Shown here in pieces: positions 46,263 to 55,522 of a stretch of 64,000 bases of DNA; position 1 is the first letter of the stretch; every line of letters begins with the position of its first letter. Both the position numbers and the translations under genes were made by a program. The notes beneath the pieces were generated by a model. The model had not been told where the DNA came from. It was given only the letters and a program-made list of their open reading frames with translations, and made no database searches. The stretch spans positions 62,001 to 126,000 of the forward strand of contig CAIMFY010000051.1 in the NCBI GenBank assembly GCA_903840415.1, given 5' to 3'. Source of the DNA: an uncultured Opitutia bacterium. GTDB taxonomy: Bacteria > Verrucomicrobiota > Verrucomicrobiia > Opitutales > Opitutaceae.

Positions 46263-47739
46263 ACGTTCGCAGGGCCGCGCCCACCTCGGCCATCACCGTC
46301 GCCCAATCACCGACCCGCGGCTGCCGGAACAGGCGGACCGAGGGATACCACGGCGAGTCCGCGCGATCGAGCAGCCAACGCCAGTCGGGCGAAAACGGCA
46401 GTAGCACCCATACCGGCCGGCCCAGCGCGCCAGCGAGATGTGCCACCGAGGTATCGACCGCGATCACCAGGTCGAGTTGGCAGATCGCCGCCGCCGTATC
46501 GGAAAAATCTTCCAATCGCGGCGCGAGAATCTCGACTCGCTTCAGATCGGACAGCACCGCGGCGTCGGCAGGCGACATTTCCTTTTTCAGACTGAACCAC
46601 CGCACATCGGCCTCGCCCGCGATCAAAGCGGCCAGCTGCACAAGCGGGATCGAGCGATTGTAGTCATTCGGATGTGTCGGATTCCCCGCCCAAGCGAGGC
46701 CCACGCGAAGGCAGGGCCCGCCGGCAAAAATCGTTTTCCGCCGCTCCAGTTTCTCGTCGGATACAAACAGATAGGGCGCGCGTCGTGGAATCGTCGCCAG
46801 CTCCACGCCCAGCGCCAACGGTAGACTGGGCAGCGGACAATGCACGTCGAACCGCGGCAGCGTTTCTCCGCTGGCAAAAACTCCCGCGAGTCCGGGATAG
46901 GACTCTTCCAGCAACGTCTTCAATGGAGGCTGCACTTCCAAAATCACCCGCGCATCATGGGCCGCCACCACTGACACAAAGCGCACGAACATCAGCGTGT
47001 CGCCAAATCCCTGTTCACCATGCAACAAGATGGACTTGCCCGCCAGCGGTTCCGCGCCCGTCCACTGCGGTTGCGAAAACTCGCGGCCCGCCCCACCGAG
47101 GCGCAGCGCATGGCGAAACTCCGCGTGCGGCCAGCCGGCCGGCAATTCACCCCGCACGAGGTGCGCCATACCGAGATTGAGGTGCGCCTGCGGCGAGCGC
47201 GGTGCGAGTGCGACCGCGCGCTGCGCGGCGGACAGCGCCTCATCGAGGCGGTTTTGCGCGCGCAGGATGTTGGCCAAATTGGTCCAGGCGTCGGCATAGC
47301 CGGGGCGTAACACCAGCGCACGGCGGCACGCGGCTTCGGCCGCCGCAAGCTCGTTGCGCAGACGATGCGCGTGGCCGAGGTTAAGATGGGCCTCAGGCAG
47401 ATCGGGGTGCAGCCCGACTGCACGCTGAAACGATGCGCGCGCCGCTTCATGATCGCCGCGCTTGAGGCACACGTTGCCAAGATTCAGGTGGGCCTCGGGC
47501 AGGTCGGGCCGCAGTTCGGTGGCACGGAGATAGCCCGCAGCCGCCTCGGCGAGATTGCCCGCCAGTTCCTGAAGGTGCCCGAGATTCAACCAAGCCTCGC
47601 CCAGCTCCGGATCAGCGATGACCGCCTCGCGGTAAGCGACCAGCGCGTCGGACGCGCGACCTTGTTCGCGCAACCGGTTTCCCTGATCAAAAAAGGCCCG
47701 TGCCATCGTGCGCGCGGTCGTTCGCGGCGGTGGGTTCAT
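46231..47739 (-). CDS. TPR-repeat glycosyltransferase-like protein
   Basis: A 502-residue two-part protein. Residues ~10-215 are about six tetratricopeptide repeats (for example ALVAYREAVIADPELGEAWL, RPDLPEAHLNLGNVCLKRG and two closely similar repeats after it). Residues ~235-490 form a GT9/ADP-heptose:LPS-transferase-like Rossmann domain with ILLHGEQGFGDTLMFVRFV, GLAWAGNPTHPNDYNRSIPL and VIAVDTSVAHLAGALGRPVW. This fusion is common in bacteria with O-linked or cell-surface glycosylation. The donor sugar and acceptor are unknown. No signal peptide; cytoplasmic. Confidence 0.85.
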   Translation of the reverse strand: MNPPPRTTARTMARAFFDQGNRLREQGRASDALVAYREAVIADPELGEAWLNLGHLQELAGNLAEAAAGYLRATELRPDLPEAHLNLGNVCLKRGDHEAARASFQRAVGLHPDLPEAHLNLGHAHRLRNELAAAEAACRRALVLRPGYADAWTNLANILRAQNRLDEALSAAQRAVALAPRSPQAHLNLGMAHLVRGELPAGWPHAEFRHALRLGGAGREFSQPQWTGAEPLAGKSILLHGEQGFGDTLMFVRFVSVVAAHDARVILEVQPPLKTLLEESYPGLAGVFASGETLPRFDVHCPLPSLPLALGVELATIPRRAPYLFVSDEKLERRKTIFAGGPCLRVGLAWAGNPTHPNDYNRSIPLVQLAALIAGEADVRWFSLKKEMSPADAAVLSDLKRVEILAPRLEDFSDTAAAICQLDLVIAVDTSVAHLAGALGRPVWVLLPFSPDWRWLLDRADSPWYPSVRLFRQPRVGDWATVMAEVGAALRTFKARPARMSS

Positions 47740-47844
47740 CGGGTGCGGACCTCATCTCTTATCACGGCTACATGCCATGCCGTGTGCCGCACGACCGCAA
47801 TCGTGTTCGCAGCGCCGGTCACGCCATTCCGCCCGCGTCGGACG

Positions 47845-48426
47845 TCATACCGCCCAGGCCCGATCGCCTTTCTTATAGGGTGCGCTGCCGTTAAACGAAC
47901 CCGGCACCTCGATGAAGCGCAGTGCCTGTGTCGCGCCGATCTCCGAGGAAAAATAACCGAGCACCGTCAGCTCTTTCATGATTTTTAAATAGTGCGGCGA
48001 CTCGCCATCCTTTTTCATCGTCGTGTTGAGTTGCTGCTCGCGGTCGAGGGCGTTGAGGAAATCGGTCCGCTCCGCAACCGGAGCGCCAACAAAATCGTGC
48101 CCGTGCTTCGATCGATACGACTGGGCCAGATCGCTCACGCCCTTGCGAAAAACTTCCTGCTCCGTCGTCTCGTAGCAGTCGCGCACCATCATCGCTATGA
48201 ACGCTCCGATGTGCACCGCCTTCGCGCCCGGCACGTCCGTGGCCGGAATAATCGTTTCGCCAATCTCGTCGAGCAGCGCAAGGTCGGCCGCGACGACGCC
48301 GTTTGCCGCGACCGGTGCGTCGGCGTCCCACGCGCCGTGAAGCAGGCGCGGGCCCACCATCGTGCCGCCCATCAGCAGCGCCATTTTCACGATTGCCTCG
48401 CGGCGATTGATCGAGGTCGGAGGCAT
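47845..48426 (-). CDS. Gluconate 2-dehydrogenase subunit 3 family protein
   Basis: A 193-residue small subunit with a Tat-like leader (SINRREAIVKMALLMGGTMVG). The family pattern DLALLDEIGETIIPATDVPGAKA is followed by MMVRDCYETTEQEVFRKGVSD and the C-terminal LTVLGYFSSEIGATQALRFIEVPG. It encodes the partner of the GMC dehydrogenase immediately upstream (stop and start separated by one base). In characterised enzymes this subunit carries the Tat signal for the flavoprotein, which itself lacks one, as seen here. Confidence 0.9.
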   Translation of the reverse strand: MPPTSINRREAIVKMALLMGGTMVGPRLLHGAWDADAPVAANGVVAADLALLDEIGETIIPATDVPGAKAVHIGAFIAMMVRDCYETTEQEVFRKGVSDLAQSYRSKHGHDFVGAPVAERTDFLNALDREQQLNTTMKKDGESPHYLKIMKELTVLGYFSSEIGATQALRFIEVPGSFNGSAPYKKGDRAWAV

Positions 48427-48427
48427 G

Positions 48428-50110
48428 TTAGAGATTTCCTGTCTTCAACTCAGCGACCGCAAAGTCCGCGGCCCGCGCCGTCAGCGCCATGTAGGTCAGC
48501 GACGGGTTCACGCACGCCGCCGATGCCATGCAGGCCCCGTCTGTCACGAACACATTCTTCGCATCCCACACTTGGTTGTGTTCATTTAACACCGACACTT
48601 TCGGATCGCGGCCCATGCGCGCCGTGCCCATTTCGTGAATGCCCATACCGAAGGTGTAGCCCGAATCGGTCGGCTTTACGTCCTTCACTCCGGCGGCAGT
48701 GAGCATTTCGGCCGCGTCATTCATCATGTCTCGCCGCATCTTTTTTTCGTTGTCGCGGATGTCGCAGTTGATCGCGAGAACCGGCAGTCCCCACTTGTCG
48801 CGCTTCTCGCGGTTCAGCCGGATGCAGTTGTCGTGATACGGGAGAATCTCACCGAAGCCCGTCACGCCAATCGTCCAGGAACCTGGTTCGCGCAAAGCCT
48901 CCTTCAGCGGCGCGCCGATTCCCAACTCGGCGATCTCACGGGTCCAACCCTGACGGCTCGCGCCTCCCTGGTAGCCGAAACCGCGGGTATAGTCTCGCGC
49001 CTCACCACCCGGCAGATTTCTAAAACGCGGGATGTAGATTCCGTTCGGACGGCGTCCGTAAACATATTTGTCCTCGTAACCTTCGACGCGACCGCTCGCA
49101 CCACAACGGAAATGGTGATCCATGACGTTGTGCACGAGTTCGCCGCTGCTGCTACCCAATCCGCCGGGCCAGATGTCGGTCGCAGAGTTCATCAACATCC
49201 ACGTCGAGTTGAACGCCGACGCGCAGAGAAATACGATCTTTGCCTTGAACTCGTAGGACTGGCTCGTCTCCGCATCGATCACTTCGACGCCGCGCGCTTT
49301 CTTGCTGTCCTTGTCATAGACGACCCGCGTCACGATCGAGAAGGGGCGCAGTGTGAGATTGCCGGTTTTCACCGCCATCGGAAGTGTCGACGACTGCGTG
49401 CTGAAATACGCGCCAAACGGACAGCCGAGCCAGCACTTGTTGCGAAACTGGCAGTTGACCCGCGACGCGTGCGGCTGCGTCAGATTCGCCACTCGCCCGA
49501 TAATCATGCGGCGCGAGTCGTTGAAATGTTTTTTGATGTGGGCGGCCACGTCCTTTTCGACGCAGTTCAGCTCCATCGGTGGCAGGAATTTGCCATCCGG
49601 CAACTGCGGCAGGCCCTCCAGCGAGCCGCTGATGCCCGCGTGGGTCTCGACGTAATCATACCACGGGGCGATGTCTTGGTAACGAATCGGCCAGTCGGTG
49701 CCGATGCCTTCCTTCGCGTTTGCCCCGAAATCCAAATCACTCCAACGGTAACTCTGCCGGCCCCACGTGAGCGAACGCCCACCGACGTGATAGCCGCGAA
49801 ACCAGTCGAACGGTTTCTCCTCGACGTAGGGGCACTCGGCTTCGTTCACCCAGAAGTCGAGATTCAGCTCGTTCAGTGTGTAGTCGCGCCGCAACACCGG
49901 ATGATCGGAACGCTGTTGTCGGGTGACCTTGCCGCGGTGCGGCACCTCCCACGGCGCCTTCAACGCGTTCGGATAATCCGAGATGTGCTCCACGTTGCGC
50001 CCACGCTCTAGCAGCAAAACCTTCAGGCCTTTTTCGGTTAGTTCCTTCGCAGCCCAACCGCCGCTGATTCCGGAGCCGACCACTATCGCGTCGTAGTTTT
50101 GGTTTTCCAT
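48428..50110 (-). CDS. GMC-family flavoprotein dehydrogenase
   Basis: A 560-residue FAD-dependent glucose-methanol-choline oxidoreductase oxidising a sugar or other alcohol. The dinucleotide fold starts YDAIVVGSGISGGWAAKELT; later come GGRSLTWGRQSYRWS, CWLGCPFGAYFSTQSS and the C-terminal FAD/active-site segment FVTDGACMASAACVNPSLTY. The catalytic His lies in TFGMGIHEMGTARMG. No signal peptide; presumably hitchhikes through Tat with subunit 3 encoded next. Substrate might be a keto-disaccharide or gluconate type. It lies 32 bases after the phosphoglucomutase gene, so could be part of the same transcript. Confidence 0.9.
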   Translation of the reverse strand: MENQNYDAIVVGSGISGGWAAKELTEKGLKVLLLERGRNVEHISDYPNALKAPWEVPHRGKVTRQQRSDHPVLRRDYTLNELNLDFWVNEAECPYVEEKPFDWFRGYHVGGRSLTWGRQSYRWSDLDFGANAKEGIGTDWPIRYQDIAPWYDYVETHAGISGSLEGLPQLPDGKFLPPMELNCVEKDVAAHIKKHFNDSRRMIIGRVANLTQPHASRVNCQFRNKCWLGCPFGAYFSTQSSTLPMAVKTGNLTLRPFSIVTRVVYDKDSKKARGVEVIDAETSQSYEFKAKIVFLCASAFNSTWMLMNSATDIWPGGLGSSSGELVHNVMDHHFRCGASGRVEGYEDKYVYGRRPNGIYIPRFRNLPGGEARDYTRGFGYQGGASRQGWTREIAELGIGAPLKEALREPGSWTIGVTGFGEILPYHDNCIRLNREKRDKWGLPVLAINCDIRDNEKKMRRDMMNDAAEMLTAAGVKDVKPTDSGYTFGMGIHEMGTARMGRDPKVSVLNEHNQVWDAKNVFVTDGACMASAACVNPSLTYMALTARAADFAVAELKTGNL

Positions 50111-50142
50111 GAGCCAGAAAGTTACGCGTCGATCGCGTGCGC

Positions 50143-52092
50143 TCAGCCTTCGGCTCGCGCTCTGGCGTCGGCTTCGATTAGCTTGTTCAGGCCGGCCAGC
50201 GTCGCCCGCACCCGGCCCTTAACCGCGGGGAGTTCCGTCCCACTGCCGACCTTCTCGTTGGCAAACAAATAAAACTTCATCTTCGGCTCCGTGCCGCTGC
50301 CGCGCGCCGCAAACGAGTAGCCGTTTGACAAAGAAACCACGTAGAGATCCTGCGCAGGGATCATCTCGCCGTCGGCATCGGAAATTTTCTCGCGGCCAAA
50401 ATCCTGAAACTGGGTCACTTGCACATCGCCAAACGCCTTGGGCGGATTCGCCCGATAAGTCTCGATGATCCTTTTGATTTTTTCGCTGCCGCTCGCGCCC
50501 TCGTAATAGATATTAATCACGCCCTCGAGGTAGAAACCATGGCGGAGGTAAATCTCGTCGAGATATTCCGGCACCGTGAGGCCGCGCGACTTCACCCACG
50601 CGCACAATTCGGCAAACATCAGACATGCGGAATTGCCGTCTTTGTCGCGCAGGTAGTCATTCGGCAGGTAGCCGTAGCTTTCCTCGGTACCGAACGCGTA
50701 AAACGTGCTGTGCTGCTGGAGCAGTTTCACGCGCTGCTCGAAGGGCGTGCCGTCGTAGTCGAAACCCGCGCCCATCGCCGTGCGCAACTGCGCTTCGTAA
50801 CCGCGAATCTTCGCGGCGATCCATTTGAAACCGGTGAGCGTCTTAATGACTTTCACGCCGTGACCGCGGCCAATGGCGTCCTGCAGTTGGGTCGTGACAA
50901 ACGTGTTCACGATCGCAACGCGCGAACTGCCGGCGGCCGGAATCCACCCGTGCTCCTTGTATTTCGCGATCCGGTAGTCGGCGAGCACCGCGCCTATTTG
51001 GTTGCCGGTGAGCAGCTCCATCTGGCCGGCACGGTTGCGCACGGCCACTCCCATGCGGTCGGCGTCCGGATCGGTGGCTAGGACGCAGTCGGCTTCCAGC
51101 TTGTTGGCGAGCGCCACGGCCAACGCGAGAGCCTCGGCGTTTTCCGGATTCGGTGACTTCACCGTGGGGAATCGTCCGTCAAAATTCAACTGCTCGGGCA
51201 CCGGCTTCACATCGCAGCCCGCGTGAATGAGCAGCGGGAGCGAATGCACGCCGCCCGTGCCATGAATATTCGTGAAAACGACCTTGAGCTTCACCCGTCG
51301 AAACACGCACGGATCGATCATGGCCTTCGTGGCCACGGCGAGGTAAGCGTCATCGGCCTCGCGGCCGAGCGTCGTCACGCCGTGAAAATCTTTTTCGAGA
51401 AACGCGCTCAGTTCTCCAAGTGGGACGGCGTTCACCTCGTTGACGATGCCCTTGTCATGCGGGGGCACCACCTGCGCGCCGTCGTCAAAGTAGGCTTTGA
51501 ATCCATTGTCGTGGGGCGGATTGTGGCTCGCCGTGATGACGACGCCCGCATGCGCCTTCAGCCAGCGCACGGAGTAACTAAGCTGCGGGGTCGGACGCGG
51601 CCCGTCGAAAATAAAGGCTTCGCCGCCGAGCCGCGCCCACGTTGAGGCCGCCAACTCACAGAAATGCCGCGAGAAATGCCTAACGTCGTGGGCGATGACG
51701 AAACGCGGCTGGCCGCCACCGCGCGTCGCGAGGAATTTTTTGGTGTAGCGATGCAGACCGACCACGGCACGGATCAATGTGAAGTCGTTGAGCATGTTCG
51801 CCCCGATCGCTGCATGCTCCGGCGAGCCAGTGGCACTCAGCGTTCCTGTCTCGGCGATGGCCGGCACGACACCCATCGTCCGCCCGCGCATGCCGCCTGT
51901 GCCAAACTCCAGATAGCGATAAAACCGATCGTTCAGCTCGGCCCACGCCTGCTTTGCGACAAGTTCGTCGATACTCGCATGCGCCCATTCCGGCAACTTG
52001 GCGGCAAGGAACGCCGCGATGTTTTCCGCAGCGCTGGGCATTAGCTGGCCAGCTTTTGCGGCGGCGTGAACACGATCGAGTGAATTGCTCAT
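50143..52092 (-). CDS. Phosphoglucomutase/phosphomannomutase
   Basis: A 649-residue alpha-D-phosphohexomutase interconverting hexose 1- and 6-phosphates. The ATG at 52092 (MSNSLDRVHAAAKAGQLM) lies four bases past the UDP-sugar pyrophosphorylase stop. Motifs: the phosphoserine loop VVITASHNPPHDNGFKAYFD, the metal loop ATDPDADRMGVAV, the sugar loop FGTEESYGYL and the phosphate loop AARGSGTEPKMKFYL. It is longer than ~550-residue PGMs and of the ~580-650-residue PgcA type. With the neighbouring pyrophosphorylase it would convert glucose 6-phosphate to UDP-sugar. Confidence 0.92.
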   Translation of the reverse strand: MSNSLDRVHAAAKAGQLMPSAAENIAAFLAAKLPEWAHASIDELVAKQAWAELNDRFYRYLEFGTGGMRGRTMGVVPAIAETGTLSATGSPEHAAIGANMLNDFTLIRAVVGLHRYTKKFLATRGGGQPRFVIAHDVRHFSRHFCELAASTWARLGGEAFIFDGPRPTPQLSYSVRWLKAHAGVVITASHNPPHDNGFKAYFDDGAQVVPPHDKGIVNEVNAVPLGELSAFLEKDFHGVTTLGREADDAYLAVATKAMIDPCVFRRVKLKVVFTNIHGTGGVHSLPLLIHAGCDVKPVPEQLNFDGRFPTVKSPNPENAEALALAVALANKLEADCVLATDPDADRMGVAVRNRAGQMELLTGNQIGAVLADYRIAKYKEHGWIPAAGSSRVAIVNTFVTTQLQDAIGRGHGVKVIKTLTGFKWIAAKIRGYEAQLRTAMGAGFDYDGTPFEQRVKLLQQHSTFYAFGTEESYGYLPNDYLRDKDGNSACLMFAELCAWVKSRGLTVPEYLDEIYLRHGFYLEGVINIYYEGASGSEKIKRIIETYRANPPKAFGDVQVTQFQDFGREKISDADGEMIPAQDLYVVSLSNGYSFAARGSGTEPKMKFYLFANEKVGSGTELPAVKGRVRATLAGLNKLIEADARARAEG

Positions 52093-52096
52093 GGGG

Positions 52097-53518
52097 TTAG
52101 GCAAGATAGAGAGCGTCGACGATCGCGGGCGGGGGTGAAAGTTTTTTCCACGCGTCGGCAAACGAATCTTCATCGTAGCCAAAGAGCGGCGCTACCTCGA
52201 GCGTCAGACGCGGTTTGCCGGTCGCGTCGGTTTCGAGGGCGACGCCGTTGGCCCGCAACCAGCGAGCAAACTGCCGCATTTGATCGTCACGACAGGTCTG
52301 CGGCGAATCGACGCCCGCGGCGTTCTTCACCGGCGAGAAATCGTCGACGCGCAGCGTTTCGATCACGACAGGGTTCTTCGCGGCCGGCAGCGCATCGAAC
52401 ACGAACATCTCGAACTTCACGCCGTTCGCCGTTTCCGGCTTCACCGGCCGACCGGCGGCATCGACCGTCGGGATTTTCTTCTCCGCACGATGAAAAGGCA
52501 GCGCGACGCCCTCGCCGCCTTCCGCCATTCGCCGCACGAATTCTCGGTCCAGCAAGTGAATCGCGATGCTGCCGGCCAGGTAGCGGAGTTGGTCGCTCGC
52601 GACCTTCTCGCGCTGCATCGCCATCGGCAGATCGGAATATTCGACGACGATCGTTTTGCCGCGTTGCGTGCAGAAGTGGCCGACCTTTTCTTCCGCGTAA
52701 GCCTTCGGCACCATCTTACTCGACATTTCCGACTGGCGCATGATGTGCCAGCCGATGAACGCCGGGTCGATGCAGCGCACGAGCGGATTGTCCACTTGGA
52801 AATAGCTTAGCGTGTCGATGCCCTCCCGCTTCATCAGATCGAGGGCGCCGCTGCGATCGAGCGCGCGGAGCGAGCCACCGTGACCATCCGGCGACAATGC
52901 GATCGACCCCGTCGTTTCGAGCAGAATCTTTCCATCTAGCGTTACCGCTGGCATCCGGCCTTGCCGGAAAAAATGCACCCGCGGACGCTCGAGGCCGAAG
53001 AAATGGTGCTCGGCGAAAAACTCCTCCGTCGCCGCGTGGTTCGCATGGCTCGTCATGATGAACCAGTGCAGCGGTCGACCATAGCGCCGGCCAGCGGCGA
53101 GAATTTTCTCGGCGAATACTTGGAAGAGCGGTTTCCGCTTCACCGGCGTCACGAGAAACGTCCCCTTCGGCCCATCGTAGCCAAGTCGTGTTCCCTGCCC
53201 CCCTGCCACCGTAAACGCCGCCACGCTCCCCGCGCGCAAGGCTGCCTCGCCCGCTGTCTTCGCGAGCGACCACGCCGCAGCGTCTCCCCCGTTTTCAGGT
53301 CGCCGCTCGTAAGGCGCGGGAGCCAGTCCGTCGAGATCGATGCCCTCCGTCGCGCCCGGTCGCAGCAGCGTGTGCGTCAATCGTTCGACTTCCGCTAAAT
53401 CGATCTCGGCGGCTTCTTCGAGGAGGCGACGTTGCGCCTCGGGCGACAATAGTTGAAAAAAATCAAAGACCTGCCCCTGTCCGGCACGTTGAAATTTATC
53501 GATGAGCGGATGAGGCAT
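52097..53518 (-). CDS. UDP-sugar pyrophosphorylase (UDPGP type 1 family)
   Basis: 473 residues, eukaryote-like UAP1/UGP type rather than the bacterial GalU family. The nucleotide-binding motif is FTVAGGQGTRLGYDGPKGTF near residue 105. Also present are PLHWFIMTSHANHAATEEFF, LSPDGHGGSLRALDRSGALD and SYFQVDNPLVRCIDPAFIG. The pattern is that of UDP-N-acetylglucosamine pyrophosphorylases, so the substrate could be GlcNAc-1-P or glucose-1-P; the adjacent phosphoglucomutase makes either possible. The operon order is ftsB-like (33-base gap), this gene, then the mutase (4-base gap). Confidence 0.9.
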   Translation of the reverse strand: MPHPLIDKFQRAGQGQVFDFFQLLSPEAQRRLLEEAAEIDLAEVERLTHTLLRPGATEGIDLDGLAPAPYERRPENGGDAAAWSLAKTAGEAALRAGSVAAFTVAGGQGTRLGYDGPKGTFLVTPVKRKPLFQVFAEKILAAGRRYGRPLHWFIMTSHANHAATEEFFAEHHFFGLERPRVHFFRQGRMPAVTLDGKILLETTGSIALSPDGHGGSLRALDRSGALDLMKREGIDTLSYFQVDNPLVRCIDPAFIGWHIMRQSEMSSKMVPKAYAEEKVGHFCTQRGKTIVVEYSDLPMAMQREKVASDQLRYLAGSIAIHLLDREFVRRMAEGGEGVALPFHRAEKKIPTVDAAGRPVKPETANGVKFEMFVFDALPAAKNPVVIETLRVDDFSPVKNAAGVDSPQTCRDDQMRQFARWLRANGVALETDATGKPRLTLEVAPLFGYDEDSFADAWKKLSPPPAIVDALYLA

Positions 53519-53551
53519 TGCGTTAGTGGGTCAGAGATAAAGTCGGCCGGA

Positions 53552-53878
53552 TCATTTTTCGTAACGGAAGATATATTCGCCCGGTTTCGCGTAGCCCAGC
53601 CGCTGCCGGATGACCTTTTCGACAAACTCCGGATCGGATTGCAGGCGCTGGAGAATCTTTTCCTGCTCGGCGAGGCGCGTCTGGGCCTCGGCGAGGCGGC
53701 GTTGGGCATCGGTCTCAGCCTGCTTGAGCTGGTGGTATTCCTCGCGTGCATCGATGAAGAAGGCTCCGGCCCCCACTCCCAACCCCGCGAACAGCAGGGC
53801 GTAGAGAGTGACGATGAGGCGGCGCGAATTCACGATGTCCGCGATCAACGCGGCGAGTGGGCTGGAGGTAAAGGACAT
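53552..53878 (-). CDS. FtsB/DivIC-like septum formation initiator
   Basis: A 108-residue bitopic protein: short cytoplasmic N-terminus, one membrane helix (about residues 20-42, LIVTLYALLFAGLGVGAGAFF), a coiled coil with heptads (EEYHQLKQAETDAQRRLAEA), and a C-terminal segment (DPEFVEKVIRQRLGYAKPGE) typical of FtsB/DivIC, where the G-Y-x-x-P-G-E motif is conserved. FtsB forms the FtsQLB complex at the divisome. It heads the UDP-sugar pyrophosphorylase-phosphoglucomutase operon; in other bacteria ftsB is usually beside eno, so this setting is different. Confidence 0.82.
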   Translation of the reverse strand: MSFTSSPLAALIADIVNSRRLIVTLYALLFAGLGVGAGAFFIDAREEYHQLKQAETDAQRRLAEAQTRLAEQEKILQRLQSDPEFVEKVIRQRLGYAKPGEYIFRYEK

Positions 53879-53956
53879 TTCAAACGCGCCAGACGCGCTT
53901 CAAGCCGCGAATTTGGCGTGCGTTTTTTTGAGCGCCGCACCACCGTCACGCCTCGC

Positions 53957-54772
53957 ATGTATCTGAGTTATTATGGGTTTCGGGAAATGCCCTTCAACAT
54001 CACGCCCGACCCGCGCTTTCTCTACCTCAGCCCGACGCACCAGGAGGCGTTGCAACACCTCAAATATGGCGTGCAGGAAAAGAAAGGGTTCATCGTGCTC
54101 ATCGGCGAGGTTGGCTGCGGCAAGACCACCCTCTGCCGCCGATTCCTCAACGAACTCGATCCCGCGCACTACGACACCGCACTGATCCTCAATCCGCGTG
54201 TGACCGAGACGCAGATGCTCAAAGCCATCCTCACCGAACTCGGCGAGACCAAGCTCGCGCGAAGCCAAGTCGACCTCGTGGCGCAGATGAACCGCGTGCT
54301 CCTCGAACGAATCGCCAAGGGTCGCGACATCGTGCTCATCATCGACGAGGCCCAGAACCTGAGCAACAATGTGCTCGAACAGATCCGCCTCCTCTCGAAT
54401 CTCGAAACCGACAAGCAGAAGCTCCTCCAGATCGTGCTGCTGGGCCAGCCGGAGCTAAAGGATGTGCTGGCGCAGGAAGAACTTCGCCAGCTCCGGCAGC
54501 GCATTCTCGTTCACTACGAATTGCATCCGCTCAAGGCGGTCGACATGGCGCATTATATCCAGCATCGGCTTTCGCTCGCCGGCGGCTCGGGTCGGCCAGG
54601 TTTCACCAAATGGGCCCTGCGCGCGATTCATCGCGGCAGCGGCGGCATTCCGCGGGTGGTGAATAATCTCTGCGACAAGGCCATGCTCTCAGCGTTCATC
54701 CGCGAATCCGACGAAGTGAATTTCTGGGACGCGCGTCGCGCGGTGCGCGATATGCAGAACCTGGTGAACTGA
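53957..54772 (+). CDS. ExeA-like AAA ATPase (GspA type)
   Basis: A 271-residue ExeA/GspA-type ATPase. The ATG at 53957 gives MYLSYYGFREMPFNITPDPR, the almost invariant N-terminal motif of the family (YGLxxxPFxxTPDPxFLYxS). Walker A is LIGEVGCGKTT near residue 48, Walker B lies in IVLIIDEAQNLS, and the sensor region is QIVLLGQPEL. The last ~80 residues form the AAA lid (RIHRGSGGIPRVVNNLCDKA type). It lacks the periplasmic peptidoglycan-binding half of ExeA, so it is a cytoplasmic ATPase. It is followed after 34 bases by the GspB-like gene. Confidence 0.88.
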   Translation: MYLSYYGFREMPFNITPDPRFLYLSPTHQEALQHLKYGVQEKKGFIVLIGEVGCGKTTLCRRFLNELDPAHYDTALILNPRVTETQMLKAILTELGETKLARSQVDLVAQMNRVLLERIAKGRDIVLIIDEAQNLSNNVLEQIRLLSNLETDKQKLLQIVLLGQPELKDVLAQEELRQLRQRILVHYELHPLKAVDMAHYIQHRLSLAGGSGRPGFTKWALRAIHRGSGGIPRVVNNLCDKAMLSAFIRESDEVNFWDARRAVRDMQNLVN

Positions 54773-54806
54773 TTCGCACGGCACCCGCCCGACCACCGCC
54801 CACCCG

Positions 54807-55511
54807 ATGAGCCTGATCAACGAAGCGCTGAAAAAAGCGCAGAAGCTGCGCACTGGTGAACCGATCGGAACGATTGCCCCGATGCCAGGCGGCAGTCACC
54901 AAGTGACGAAGCACGGCGAACCGCGCAGCCCGCAGCAACTCGTGTTGATCGCGACCGGCGCCATCCTGCTCGTCGTGCTTTCGGTCGTCGGCACTTTTTG
55001 GTTTGTCAACCGCCCCGCCCCGCCCAAGCCCACGCCCAAGCCGATCATCGCCAAATCCGTCGATTCCTCCAGCCCGAGTCCGGCTATCGTGCCACCCGCG
55101 ATCAAGCCGCCTGCCGTCGTCGATTCACTCGCCACCAAATCCGCCGTCACCCCCGTCGCGCTCGAGCCGGCTGCCAAACCGGCACCCGACGTCGCGCCAC
55201 TTCCCGTCACCATTGTTCCGCCACCGGCAGCCGTCTCGACCAATCCGCCGCCTGAGCAACCGGTCACCGAACGTGTAGAAACCTCATCCGCGCCTCCGCC
55301 AAATGATCCGCGGGTGCATGCCTTCGTCGATGCCATCAAGGTGGGCGGGATCCGCTCTTCCGGCGGCGACAGTCGAGTGCTGATGAACGATCGAGTTTTC
55401 CGCGTAAACGACATCGTCGAGCGAAATCTCGGGGTGCGGCTCACGAAAGTCGCACCCGATTCGCTCACCTTCACCGACTCGAACGGCGCAGTCTACGTAA
55501 AGAATTTCTAG
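54807..55511 (+). CDS. GspB-like bitopic protein
   Basis: A 234-residue bitopic protein. The cytoplasmic N-terminus MSLINEALKKAQKLR is characteristic of GspB-domain and similar type II secretion/pilus accessory proteins. A membrane helix follows (about 48-68, LVLIATGAILLVVLSVVGTF), then a long Pro/Ala/Val-rich periplasmic linker (70-165) and a compact C-terminal domain (VHAFVDAIKVGGIRSSGGDS, VFRVNDIVERNLGVRLTKV). Together with the ExeA-like gene this mirrors the ExeAB pair that inserts the secretin through peptidoglycan. No other secretion genes are nearby. Confidence 0.8.
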   Translation: MSLINEALKKAQKLRTGEPIGTIAPMPGGSHQVTKHGEPRSPQQLVLIATGAILLVVLSVVGTFWFVNRPAPPKPTPKPIIAKSVDSSSPSPAIVPPAIKPPAVVDSLATKSAVTPVALEPAAKPAPDVAPLPVTIVPPPAAVSTNPPPEQPVTERVETSSAPPPNDPRVHAFVDAIKVGGIRSSGGDSRVLMNDRVFRVNDIVERNLGVRLTKVAPDSLTFTDSNGAVYVKNF

Positions 55512-55522
55512 CACCCACGCGT

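Noticed and set aside
48635-50011. A 458-codon plus-strand frame opposite the GMC gene
   Set aside because: The GMC protein on the other strand has complete family motifs; this is its antisense shadow.
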